Origin: Lampris incognitus
Lineage: Eukaryota > Chordata > Actinopteri > Lampriformes > Lampridae
Direction: 5' to 3'
Length of the DNA stretch: 64,000 nucleotides
Assembly (NCBI RefSeq): GCF_029633865.1
Contig: NC_079211.1
Coordinates: 10,590,794-10,654,793, forward strand
Position numbers and translations under genes: made by a program. Positions within the stretch are counted from its first letter, which is position 1. Each line of letters opens with the position of its first letter. The notes beneath the pieces were generated by a model. The model had not been told where the DNA came from. It saw nothing but the letters and a program-made list of their open reading frames with translations, and ran no database searches. This document shows positions 11,501-25,600 of this stretch, one piece after another.

Positions 11501-14500
11501 TGAGGGTGAGCAGGAGCGTCTAGAGCTGCTGCGACACCGTGAACGCCAAGCCGCCGACCTGCGGAGCCGGCTGGAGGAGGTGAAGACTGAGGCAGCGACA
11601 CTAAGGCAGAGCCTGGCCCAGAGAGACGCCCACATCGCGGAGCTGCAGGAGAACATGAGCATGATGATGGAGAAGAACCAGGCCAAGCAGGAGGTGAGCG
11701 GACGGAGGCCACGTGGAACAACTCTAAGCCTGGAGAACTAGACTGGAAATCACATCCAAATATATGTACATGTTTAGCATCTTGCTCTGTGCAACATACA
11801 TACATCATCAAATTGCTGTGTTGACAACAACTACTACTACTACTGCTACTACTTTTGGCTTCTCCCATTAGGGGTCGCCACAGTGGATCATCCGTTTCAA
11901 TTTCTTCCGATCCACTGCATCTTCCTCTGTCACACCAGCCACCTGCATGATATAATTATAATAATAATTATAATATAATAATAATAATAACAGGCAAGGC
12001 AAATTTATTTATACAGCACATTTCAGCAACAAGGCAATTCAAAATGTTTTACATAAAACATATAAAAGGCAAAGGATATGCAACATAAGGCAATAAAATA
12101 AAATTAAAAAAAACAATAAAAAGAGTAAAAGTTACACTGCAATGTAAGATAACAATCAAAAGCTTCAAGTTTTATTTAATAAAAGGCAGCAGCAAAGAGG
12201 AAAGTCTTCAGTCTATGTTTAAAAGAACTGAGACGGGGCCCCACTACGACTGGGTCCAGCCCGAAAAAACAACATGGAGCCACCACCCCGTGGACCCACC
12301 ACACGCGGGGATGAGCATTGGGGTAGGGTGCAATGCAGGTCGGGCGGCAGGCAAAGGCGGGGACTGGGGCATGCTGACTTCCGGCATCGCAGATTGGTCC
12401 TCGGGACGTGGAATGTCACCTCTCTGCTCTCTGGTATGGAAAGAGCCTAAGCTGGTATATCTAGGTGGAGCGGTACCAACTAGATATAGTTGGGCTCACC
12501 TCCACACATAGCCTGGGCTCTGGTACCAAACACCTGGAGAGGGGCTGGACTCATTACTTTTCCGGAGTTGGCCAAGGTGACAGGCGCCGGGTGGGTGTGG
12601 GGATACTCGCAAGTCCCCAGTTGAGCACCACTGTGTTGGAGTTCTCCCCGGGGAATGAGAGGGTTGCCTCTATACCACTGCGAGTCGCTGGGGGAAAGGC
12701 TCTGACTGTTGTGTGTGCTTATGCACCAGATAGCAGTTCAGAGTATCCGGCCTTCTTGGGGTCTCTGGGTGGTGTCCTGGATAGGGCTCCGCCTCGAGAC
12801 TCTATGGTTCTGCTGGGGGGACTTCAACGCTCACGTGGACAACGACTGAGAAACCTAGAGGGGTGTGATTGGGAGGAACGGCCTCCCTGACCTGAACCCG
12901 AGCGGTGCCTTGTTATTGGACTTCTGTGCGAGTCATGGATGGGCAATAACAAACACCATGTTCGAACATAGAGTAATTCATAGGTGTACTTGGGACCAGA
13001 ACACCTTAGGCCAAAGATCGATGATAGACTTTGTGGTCGTATCATCAGATCTGTGGCCATATGTTTTGGACACTCGGGTGACGAGAGGAGCAGAGCTGTC
13101 AACTGATCATCACCTGGTGGTAAGTAGGATCTGATGGCGGGGAAGGCTGCCAGACAGACCTGGCAAACCCAAGTAGTGTAGTGAGGGTGAACTGGGAACG
13201 TCTGGCAGAGGCTCCTGTCCATGAGGTCTTCAATTCCCACCTCCGGAAGGAGTTCTTGTGTATCCTGAGGGAGGTTTTGTTGGCTTCAACAGAACGGGCC
13301 CTCCGGTGTGCACTGGGGCGGTTTTCAGCGGAGTATTAAATGGCCAGGATGAGAGCCAGCACCTCCAAGTCTGAGGCCATGGTTCTCTACCGGAAAATGG
13401 TGGATTGCTCCCTCCAGGTTGGGGATGAGTTGCTGCCCCAAGTGAAGGAGTTCAAGTATCTCGGGGTCTTGTTCACAAGTGAGGGTAGGATGGAGCGGGA
13501 GATTGACAGACGGATTGCTGCAGCATCAGCAGTAATGCGGACGTTGTACCGGACCGTTGTGGCGAAGAAACAGCTGAGCCAGAAGGCAAAGCTCTCAATT
13601 AACCAGTCAATCTTCGTTCCAATCCTCAGCTATGGTCATGAGCTTTGGGTAGTGACCGAAAGGGTGAGATCGCGTATACAAGCGACTGAAATGAATTTCC
13701 TCCATAGGGTGTCTGGGCTCAGCCTTAGAGATAGGGTGAGGAGCTCGGACATCCGGAGGGAGCTTGGAGTAGAGCTGCTGCTCCTTCACATCGAAAGGAG
13801 CCAGTTGAGATGGTTTGGGCATCTGATTAGGATGCCTCCTGGGCGTCTTCCTTTGGAGGTTTACCGGGCACGGCCAACTGGGAGGAGACCCCGGGGTAGA
13901 CCCAGAACTCGCTGGAGGGACTACATGTCCAATCAGGCCTGGGAACGCCTTGGGATCCCCCAGGAGGACATCTGGAGTGCCCTACTTAGCTTGCTACCAC
14001 CATGACCCAACCCCGGAAAAGTGGCTGAAGATGAGATGAGATGAGATGAGATGAGATGAGAGTTGTAGCAGACCTGCAGTTTTCAAAGAGTTTGTTAAAG
14101 ATATGTGGTGCATAAAAACTGAAAGCTGACTCTCCATGTTTAGTTTTGACTCTGGAGACAGACAGCAGACCTGTCCCAGACGATCTGAGTGGTCTGGATG
14201 GTTCGTAGTGTAGCAGTAGATCAGAAATGTATTTTGGCTCTAAACCATTCAGTGCTTTATAAACCAAGAGCAGAGTCTTAAAGTCAAGTCTTTGACATAC
14301 AGGGAGCCAATGTAGCGACCTCAGGACTGGAGTGATGTGATCCACTCTTTTGGTCTTAGTAAGGACTCGAGCAGCAGTGTTCTGAATAAGCTGCAGCTGT
14401 TTGATCGATTTTTTTAGAAAGACCAGCAAAGACACCATTGCAGTAGTCGAGTTGACTGAGGATAAATGCATGGACAAGTTTTTTCAAATTCTGATGAGAC

Positions 14501-16577
14501 ATAGATTCTTTAATCCTTGATATATTCTTCAGGTGATAGTAGGTGGATGTTGTGATTGTCTTAATGTGGCTATCTAAATTCAAGTCCGAGTCCATGACTA
14601 TACCAAAATTTCTGACTTGGTTCATGGTTTTCACCATCATCAATTGTTGCTGAGTGCTGACTTTTAGTTATTCTTCCTTGGCTCCAAAGACAATTTCTTC
14701 AGTTTTATCTTTGTTTAATTGAAAAAAATTCTGAGACAGCAAATCATTGATTTGTTCAATGCACTCACTCAGTGCTTGTATAGGATTATAGGCCCCTGGT
14801 GATATGGTTATATAAATCTGTGTCATCTACATAATTATGGTAACATATTTTGTTGTCTTCCATAATCTGGACTAGTGGGAGCATACAGATGTTAAACAGA
14901 AGCGGCCCCAGAATGGAGCCTTGGGGAACTCCACAGGTCATTTTTGTACACTCAGATGTGACAGGCTTGGGCGCAAGTCCATGAATACTGGGATGGTATC
15001 CAGTGTTTTACCTGTGCCCCCGTCCATAGGGTTAGTGGTAGTGTCAGGAAGGACAGCCGATGTAAAATTTTGGCAAATCAATATGCGGATTGACAAGACC
15101 ATACTGGATCGGTTGAGGCCTGGGTTAACAACGGCCACCATTGGTGCTGTCCCCTCACATGGTACTGATGGAAACTATAAAATCTGCTGTGGCGACCCTT
15201 GAACAACAGGGAACAAGCCGAAAGAAGAAGACAATTTGTAATTACCTATAGACACAATTTAGTCCCTGTCCTTTAAGTAGGATTCAAACCAGTTTAGTGC
15301 TGTGCCAGAAAGTACCACCCAGTTTTCCAATTGGTCCAGTAATATGTTGTAGTCAACGGTGTAAAATGCAGCACTGAGATCCAATAATACCAGGACTGAG
15401 ATTCTGCTACTGTCTGTGTTTAAGCAGATGTCATTAAAGACCTTAACAAGAGCAGTCTCAGTGCTGTGGTGTGAGAAATTAGTTGTTCCCATGAGAAATA
15501 TAAAGTAAGTACTAAGTTATCTGTTTAGTACATGAAAACCTACTAGGAAACAACACAAGAAAATACCATTGTTAAGAGAGTACCCAAATGTATAGATAGT
15601 GAGTACTGAGTAATTAGCTAGCATTTACATAATACTTATTTGGAAAAAGATTCCATTAAAAAGATGGAAACACCATAACAATTACAAAGCATTTGTTGGA
15701 AACAAATAAGTAGTAGTTATTGGGAAAGTGCCTCAGTAAACTGAATAATAAGTATGAAATATTTTCCTAGTAAGTATATGGAAACCAACTAGGGAATAAC
15801 AACATGGCAAATACAGTTATCAGGCAAGTACTCAAATAAATGGATAGTGGGATCGTGAATACAAAGTTATGGAGGTTTTGGACAGAAGTAACTATCGTAT
15901 ACAATTTTGTTTTGTGTAAATACTTGATTTTAAGTGTTTATTCCGGTCCATTGTCACTGCAGGTAATCCTGAAGCTGTCAGACCAGGTAGCGACCTGTAT
16001 GTCCGATCCCAGGAGGTCTGTTCCCTCCTCCAATGGTCTAGAGGCTCACACCTTCACACAGCTCCAGAAGGACATTGAGAACCTCAAGGTTGGCCAGCTT
16101 ACTTTTTGATAAGTTGTCTTTTTACTATCTAACTAAGCACATATGTTCAATCATTTATATGCGGACATTAGATATAAATCTATAATATCGAACACTTATG
16201 TCAGTTAGTAAATCTGCCAGTTAGATTTTTACTAGCGTGTCACTCATTTCAGGTTTTCTGTACTTGAGTTTATTTTTCCTTTTTCCTTTATCTTTATGTA
16301 TCAATCAATTTTGGCGGCAGTGTCTTTAACAGATGCTTTGGCAACTACCAGCAAGTCTGTTAGTAAAAAGTCTTTATTTGGACAATAGCTTGTCATGTTG
16401 CGTACCACAGAAGCTGGCCCCATGGTCATCTAGATTTACTCAATAGCTGCTTGTCCAATGAGGGGAAATATGTGCCAAGGGTTTTTCCTTTGGCTCAGAC
16501 ATTGTTTGAGCAAAGTGCTTTAAGCTTCTAATTCACATCTTGTTTGCTTCGATGATGTCAGAGATGGCCAAGCACTG

Positions 16578-16647
<70 letters not shown>

Positions 16648-19600
16648 TAAGTGTCGCTTGAAGGACGTAGTGCAGGGAAATTCCCATAAATTCTTCATAT
16701 CGGCCTTGTTCCTCTATTATTATTTGTAGGACGACATAGAGGCTTACAAAATTCAGAACAAGTTCCTGAACTCTGAGATCTACCAGCTGACCAAGCTTTG
16801 GAGGAACAGCTCCGAACAGGAGAAGAGCCTGATGGTGAAGGTAGGTCTCAACAACAGGAAAAAAAATAGTGACGTGAGGTTGTCGAGAGGTTGTCGGTAC
16901 CATTCCTGCTGCGTCTGGGAAAAACTGTCCAGGGAAAGTGAATGAGCTGTCCTTTCTGCGAACAGCTAACTAGCCTCGAGCAAGGCACTTAACCAGAAAT
17001 AACTCCAGTTGAGCTGCTCAGTGACCAACAATAGAAGACTGCTTGCACTGGGCAGCTTCAAGTAGCAACAAGACTTTGGTTATACTGGGCAGCTCCCATT
17101 GGCTTCCAGTAGAAGACTATGGTTGTCCCAGACAGTTCTTGGGTTTGTGCAATATTGTTGTGTGTGGGGTGGGGGGTGGGGGGGATTGGGTGCACACCCG
17201 TACTTCCAAATGCAGTAATAAATGTGTGTGGAAATCCCGGGAATGTGGAGGAGCGTAATCCCAAATAAAAGCCCATACATTCAGACAAGCTTGCTTGGAT
17301 AGATAAAGGTTAATAATTAAATATTAGAGCTCCATAAAAGCTCTCTTTCATTTTCCCTCATGTACTCTGGATAGTAAATATTTGTGTTTGTTTCCCCATG
17401 CAAACCTTCAGCTGTCCATAACCTTGGGATATACTTTGGCCCCACCTCATCGCCTGAACACCATATCAAGCACGTGGTCAAAACGGAATTGTTTTTACAG
17501 TACAAGACATCACCCGTACCAGACCATCACTTTCTCTCCCTGATGTGCCTGTCTCGTACAAACCCTTGTCCCTTCCAGATTAGACTACTGTAATGTTCTC
17601 CTGTATGGACATCCATTTACACTCAACAGCAAGCTATGGTGTGTTCAAAATGCAGCATCCTAAAACACACCAGGTCCAGTCAGCACATTTCCCCAACTCT
17701 TATAACTTCCACTTCCTCTTACTCCCCATCAAATTCAGTGTCACATGAAAATCGGCGACTGTTGAAAATTATGACAATGCTTAAACTATGTAAAAACTGG
17801 TAATTGACACAAGAGAGTTTTGTTGTGGACCTGCAGACATCTCCAACTTCTCCCACTTACTGATTAAGTTTCGGTATGAGTTTAATGTGGTTAAATTTGA
17901 GTGTGGGTGGAGGTGGTTAAGGTCAGGGTAAGGATCTGGGGGGATGATCATCCCTTTCAGCTTGCTATCTAGTAATCACCGTGGAGATCGCATTTTCCGT
18001 CTGTTCAGAACAACCAGGGTCAGATTTTTAACAGTCACAGATTTTGGTGCAACACCGGCGTAAATAGCAAGATCTTGTTACTGACCTTCGGGGCTCTAAA
18101 TGGCCCTTCCCAGTGAAGTCCTACCAGAGAACAACCATCAATATGAGCATCTGGTAAAAAGTCTGTGATTTGAATCTGAAATACGCCAGAATAGGAGGTA
18201 TCAAAAAGGAAGTTTTGTTTTTTTTAATTCACATTTGAATTGGTGTCCTCTCACCTCCTGTTTGTCTGGTGGGTCACACAGTGTGCATATCTGGAGGCCA
18301 GTAGCTGCCAGGAGGAGAGTCGCTATTTGGGAGTTCTACGGAAGCTTCAGGAGAACAAAGCTCTGGGTCCATGTCAGCGGGAGGCCGTCAGCAAGCTGAT
18401 CGATGATGCTCTGAAAGGAGACTTGAAGAGCGTCATCAAACTCAACCCAGTCAGGTACACCAAACACTAAAATCCCCATCCCCGCTTCGCCTGCAAATGG
18501 TCTCGTCTTCATCACCCTGAAATCTTACCTTAAATTTTGGCCCTTTTTATGAGGCAAGAAAATTGAACTCTCACCAGTCAAAGTGGCTTTTACATTCCCA
18601 AATGTCCATCTCAGTTTCTATTTTTACTAGATAATTTCAGCTGCAGAATAGGAAAGAACATCTTTTGACAGGTAGAGTAGACTGAACTTGTATGGAATTT
18701 AACCAATTTTCACCTGGTTTTATTTGGAAGTTAATCTGAAAACCCTTTAGTTAAGGGGCAGTTTGCAGGTGACAATATGAAACACGCTGTCTGTGCCCAC
18801 ATCTTTCTCTTCAAGAAATATATATAATTTCCTCTGAGCTAAATGTGTTTGTCATGTCCTGGCAGGAGCTGTCTCCCTCTCAGCTCTCCATTATCCAAAT
18901 AAATGAACCAAAACAGTATGAACGTTCTCCTTTGAGAAGAAAAAAGAAAACAATCCAATGGCATTTTTTCCAGTAATAGCGACTAAATTTTGAGTCCATT
19001 TCCTGTTCCCATTTCCTCCTCAGGGATTATGATGAATACGGCTTTAAAATCATTCCGGACTACGAAGTGGAGGACATGAAACTGCTGGCTAAGATCCAGG
19101 CCCTGGAGATCCGATCCCACAACCTGCTGCATCAGGTCTGAACTGAGACATAGACCGCTCAAACTGACCCTCATCTGGTCTCCACTGTTACCTCTTTGAG
19201 CTCTATATATTGAGCCTAAAACGGTCTGACCTAAAGCTAAAGATGTTGTTTTACCTTATCACACCTGCCTTCCACTCTAGTGGTGTTCAAACCGGTCTTC
19301 AGGGACAACAAGTTCGGCTGGTTTCCTCTTCTGCCAGGTAGTTCACTACATTCACTTGTTGCTCCAGGTCTCATGTAGCCTTCAGACGGAACTTGGGAAT
19401 TTGGGGTTCTGACATGGGAGGTCAAGAAAACAATATGCAAAATTTAAGTGCTAAAGTCATGAGAACATTGTTGTTAGCTAACCAGGTAAATGTTACGCCA
19501 CGGAGGCCAACTATTTAGCTAACTTAACAGTTAGCGGGGTCAAGCTCTTACTTTTGAATGGGCATTGCCAAGTTATAATGAACGAGGAAAAGAAATAAAA

Positions 19601-22600
19601 GACTATTGTGAATATCAACGTTTTCCTCGGAAAAATTATGAAATTACCAAAGAGAACTCTGTACGGCTAAAGCTAAAATGTATTTATTCTTACTGTCCAC
19701 CGCAAAACTGACATCCATGGGCTCTGCCGTTGTTGAAAGATATAAGGTCACTTCAAGACTGGTGAACTCGGGCCTAACAGATAATTTACACTTCTGAAGT
19801 CGTGAGTACCAAAACAGGGGTTGTTCATACGGACTAGACTACAGTAACCAGGACGCCATTTGAAGGCACATGAAAACCTCCCTGATTAGATGGCTTGAAT
19901 ACCTGACACAACAGGTGAACACAGCTAGTTGATTACCTGGCAGAACGGAAAACCAGCAGCACTTTGGGTTCCAGAGGCCCGGGTTAAAAAGCGCTTCTCT
20001 ATGTAACGTCTTACATCAGGGAATTTTCTGGCTGTGGAAACCAGAAATACATTTTCACGGCTAGTCTTGACAGTAATGTGCCGTGGGGTTTCAGTCAGGG
20101 GCTTCAGTAATGAACTGCCCCCCCCCCCACACACATGCATACAAATATCTCATATGGGTGCCGAAACAGCCAACACAGCCACATACAAAATACACTATCA
20201 CGCACTATGTGCACTACTGCGTCAACACCAACAAGACAGCTGATCTTCAACAACCACAACACACACGCACACACCACTGTGCACTATAGCAGCTATTGTA
20301 GCATCACCGTCAGATCTGCCTTCTTGTCACTCAGCAACCAGATTACACACACCACATCGCACAAGAACAAAAGTAACGACGGAGTTTCCACAGTTGATGT
20401 AGTGTTCACCAGTCACTCGCACAACTTCAACAAATTCACCAACCTGGAGATGAAGTTCCACCTAACTTGAGAGACTCGTGTCAGCCTTCTCTCCCAAAAT
20501 TCATCCAGTAATTTAGTCCATTTGGGAGAACGTGTAAAAAATGCGGACAATCCTACCAGATTCGCAAAAAACATGAAGTAGATCAGCAACCAGATCGCCA
20601 GTAGCTGTGAAAGCGGCGGCCACTGTGCTTAGTTTGCGCACAACCCGCCAAAGGTTGGAGCTCAAAGTTGATGACGACACCGGGGCTAGCACCGATACAT
20701 CGCAGGGCCATGGGGCGTTCTGTCACTACACGTCAAGATGTGATTGGCTGATGATACGGTCACTCAAAGTTGTAATCAGTTTGCAGCTTCAGGCTTCAAA
20801 GAAAGGCTAGCAATACCACTGGTGCTGGTCCAAGGAGCTGCTGTGATGTGTTTAGATGACAGGGAATCTCTGCTCAGACCCACGAGAAATCAAGTAACTG
20901 AATTCAGACACGTTTAAGGCACACTTCAATTTAAATATGAAAAAAAAATTTGTGATTTTGATTTTGACAGGGCCAGCAGAGAACGCCCTGATGACCCTGA
21001 TGGCCCACCACAGACTCTAGGGCATAAACACGTGGGGGGGGGGGTCAGGGGGAAAAACATCCATCCATCATCCATCCATCTATTATCCGAACCACTTATC
21101 CTGCTCTCGGGGTCACGGGGATGCTGGAGCCTATCCCAACAGTCATTGGGCGGCAGGCGGGGAGACACCCTGGACAGGCCACCAGGCCATCACACAGGAC
21201 ACACACACACACACACACACACACCCACACACATTCACACCTAGGGACAATTTAGTATGGCCAGTTCACCTGACCTACATGTCTTTGCACTGTGGGAGGA
21301 AACCGGAGCCCCCGGAGGAAACCCACGCAGACACGGGGAGAACATGCAAACTCCACACAGAGGACGACCCGGGACGACCCCCAAGGTCGGACTACCCCGG
21401 GGCTCGAACCCAGAACCTTCTTGCTGTGAGGCGACTGCACTAACCACTGCGCCACCGCGCCGCCCAGAGGGAAAAATAACAAAACAGAAATAAAGCTCCT
21501 CCTCCCACCTCTCTCAGTGAAACAAGTCTCTTTTCCCCTCTCTTCTTGATGTCAGCCACGCGAACCTGCCTTGTACTGTGTCAACAACAGGCGGTGAAAC
21601 GTTAATAGTTAATGAATTAATAATGCCAACGAGACCAAACAGAGATGAATTTAGCTGTATCCTGCAACAGCAAGCACCAGGATACCGAAATTGTATTTAC
21701 ATTCACCAGTCCCCAGGATGTGATCAGTATCCCAAGAAGCTGGACTTGGGCGGTCTAAGGGTCCGTGAAAGTTGGGTGGAGGAGTCACTGTAGTTATCTC
21801 TTTGGTACCAGGGCTCTGATACCTCCAATCGTACCTGTGGAGATTAGTAGAATGACACATTATTAGGTTTGTGTTCCCCCCGAGTTCTCTCGTTATTTTC
21901 ACGGGGATACCTCCCGCTACAGAGGGAATACAGACACGCCCTGTTTTCAAACTCAACATCCGATTTGTGTCCCCTCATGTCTGTAGGAGGCCGGCGATAA
22001 GCCCTGGTTGGGTCGGTGGGCTCAGTACCTGGCTTGTCGCTCTGACGACGACCTCTGCCCCTCACCAGAGTTAAAGAATCTCCTCCGAGGAGGCGTCCCG
22101 CACGAGTACCGCCAGCGGGTGTGGCGCTGGCTGGTCTACGCCAGGACCCAGTCAGTCAGGGAGCACCACCCACAGCGCTACAGACAGGTACAGTCAGTAG
22201 ACAGCAGGGCAGAACACATTAATACAGTTTAGATACGGTGTTACATGCCAGAGCATGGTGCACATGTGTTTATATATTTTAATCTCATTTCTATTTCTTA
22301 TTTTATCTTCTATTTATTTCTGTTTCTTGTTATCTTGTTAGTTGTTAGTTTTTCTTTACTAGAGCGCGAGTGTCTGTTATAGGACCCAATTTCCCCTCGG
22401 GGATGAATAAAGTCTTTCTGATTCTGAGAACTGTTTTATAGCGGTGGTTCTCAATCAGGTCCTCAGGTCCCACCGGTACGGCTGGTTTTCTAGTCTAATG
22501 AACAGTTCATTGCATTCGCTTGTTATTCCCGGTGTGAAACCTCCCTTACTGGAGGCTGGAATAATCAGAAAAACACAGGGTTGTAATGAACTAGCTGGTA

Positions 22601-25600
22601 GAACGGAAAACCAGCCGTACCGGTGGTACCCGAGGACCCGACTGAGAACCACTGGTTTATAGGGTGGACAGCGGGACCCAGGAGCTCCTCGCCATGACGT
22701 GAGACTTTAAGCAGTTTAATCTTTCCTCCGAGCATTTAACAGATTACCTTTGCTTATCCCCAAATAATCAGGTTTTATTTATCTTACTATAAATTTGTAC
22801 CACTTTGGTACCACCTTTTTAATGGCATGCAAAGAAGTCTTAGTATGTGGTCCAAACACTGGTAAGACATTAGATCAGGCATGGGGAACCGTGTGCCAAG
22901 GACTGGCCTGTACATGCAGGTTTTCCTTCTGATCAGTCACTATACTAGAGGATTTCACTGACTAGCACACCTTCACCCAAAGAGCAGAGACTACAGTGAA
23001 GTCACCTGCTGTAGTATCTGGTTGGAAAGAAGACCTACAAACTCTTGGTACATGATTGCCTCTTGCTGTATTAAATGCTCACTGGCCATTCTGTTTATTG
23101 CGTCATTCTCTGGTGCTTGTTAAACCGAACACTTTTAAGCATAATTAGTATACGGTACCGAACAGGTGGAAAACTAAAATGTCTTCCATCAAGTTCATTT
23201 ATTGACCGATCTGTTATATATTCCAGCTCTGTGAGATGAGTCACACCTCCCCGCACCCGGCTTCCAGACAGATCCAGTTAGACCTGCACCGCACCCTCAC
23301 AACCAATCAGCACTTCTCCTCCCCATCTAGTCCCGCCCTGCAGCAGCTCCAACGCATCTTATTGGCCTTCTCCTGGCAGAACCCAGCCATTGGCTACTGC
23401 CAGGGCCTCAACAGGTACAGGAATTCCCACGGTGGCAGGTTGTGTTCACTGACTTTGCTCTCTGAAGGGTCTCCCACAGTGAACTCCTCAGGAAGGTTCA
23501 GATGATCAGCGGGAGGAAGACCTTCTTTCTTTTAGGAGGCCTGTGGTCTGAGCTCCTCTGGTAGCAAACGTCTTGACAGTGAAACTATACCGGCTCCAGG
23601 GGGCGCTGTCCTGTAGTTGATTGACCTCTGACATTTCTGTGACAAATTTCCCAGTAGGAATGAATAAAGTGACATTATTATTCATAGTAGTAGCAGTAGT
23701 AGTAGCAGTAGTACTACTAGATGTAGTAGCAGTAATTTACCTCAAATGTATATACGGCATTTTAAGTTTGTTTGCGTGAGGTCGCTGAAGGAGGCTTCAA
23801 AACTGCAGGGAGGACTGTTCTGCCCTACCTGTTTACTGTATTATACTGCCACCCAGAGGCCAATGTTGGAAAATAAACCAGAACTGCTAGAGTTAGATGT
23901 ACATGGTGTTAGATGCACACCATAAAACATGTAATGACTAGAACAGAATCGCCAAGTTTTTCCAAAGGAACTCTATATAGTAGCCAGTTGGAAGCAAATT
24001 AAGTATGCTAATTAATTATAGAAATGCACTTATTTTATGTAAAGTATAATTATACCATTAACTTAGATTAATATACCAACACTATTATACTTTTACTAAA
24101 ATATTAGTATATTTCATACTACTGTTATTATACTAATACTTGTCCAATAATATGCAAATATTTACATACAATACCAATATACTTTACTAATACTACTGCA
24201 CTGTTACACTGTTATACTATTAAATTATGCTAATTTACTTGTACTATAGATAAAAATCAAGAAACAGTAACAGTTGGTGCTGTTAGCCGTTCTTTGCCAT
24301 GAAACAGATATCGATTCTGTGTTACATAAATGACAGCGGCGCTCCACAGTCTTCAGTCTCGTGTTCTTCCCTCCACATCAGACTGGCGGCCATTGCCCTC
24401 CTGATTCTGCAGAATGAAGAAGATGCTTTCTGGTGTCTGGTTGCCGTGGTGGAAGCCATCCTGCCGCCGGACTACTACACCAAAGAACTGATAGCCTCAC
24501 AGGTCAGCGTGTCCAGCAGGATATTACTTACTATTCCAAGGAAGTTCAGTTTACACAGGACAGCACCAGTAATAATAATAATAATAATAATAATAAGATA
24601 GCACAAGATAAGACAAGCTAAGATAGGCGGCACGGTGGCCCATTGGTTAGTGCTGTCGACTCACAGCAAGAAGGTCCTGGGTTCAAACCCCGGGGTTGTC
24701 CAACCTTGGGGGTCTTCCCGGGTCGTCCTCTGTGTGGAGTTTGCATGTTCTCCCCGTGTCTGCGTGGGTTTCCTCCGGGTGCTCCGGTGTCCTCCCACAG
24801 TCCAAAGACATGTAGGTCAGGTGAATCGGCCATAATAAATTGTCCCTAGGTGTGAATGCTTCTGCCCTGAGATGGACTAGTGGCCTGTCCAGGGTGTCTC
24901 CCCGCCTGCCACCCAATGACTGTTGGGATAGGCTCCAGCATCCCACGATCCTACTTAGGATAAGTGGCTTGGAAAATGGATGGATGGATGGATAAGATAG
25001 CACCACTCTCCCGTCAGTATGTCTGTTGGTACCAAATCTGTAATCAGCATTACTTTGTACACCAAGTACAGTTAATGAGCGCACCTCTGTGTTGTAAAGA
25101 TGAATGGACTTGCCGTTCAAAGCAGCGGTAGGAATTGAAGTCACATGGGGAAAGAGTCTTGTAGTTGGTGACGCGACCACAGCAAATCTTAGTGCGACTG
25201 ACTCATCCCGTACAGGAAGTAGGTTAATTATGATTTGATGAACACTGTCAAAACTAAATTATTCACAACATTTGAACTTGATTATGCGTTGCCCAGGAGG
25301 AGCTGTACTGGTTCAGAAATAGCTCAGACAGACCACCAAACATTGGATTTACCTATTATTGACTCATTAGCAAAGTTCAGAGCAGTTTTACTCATTTTTC
25401 AGAATTTGAATTTCACGATGTCCATATTTTACCATGTCCAGGGCTTCTTAACATTTCATTTGAAGCCCATGGCCAATATATTTTGCAGAGGTGTGGACTT
25501 GAATCACATGACTTGGACTGTCAGAAGTCACTCAAGTCAGACTCAAGTCACAAATTTGGTGACTTTAGACTGGACAACATTGAAAAAGACTTGCGACTAG

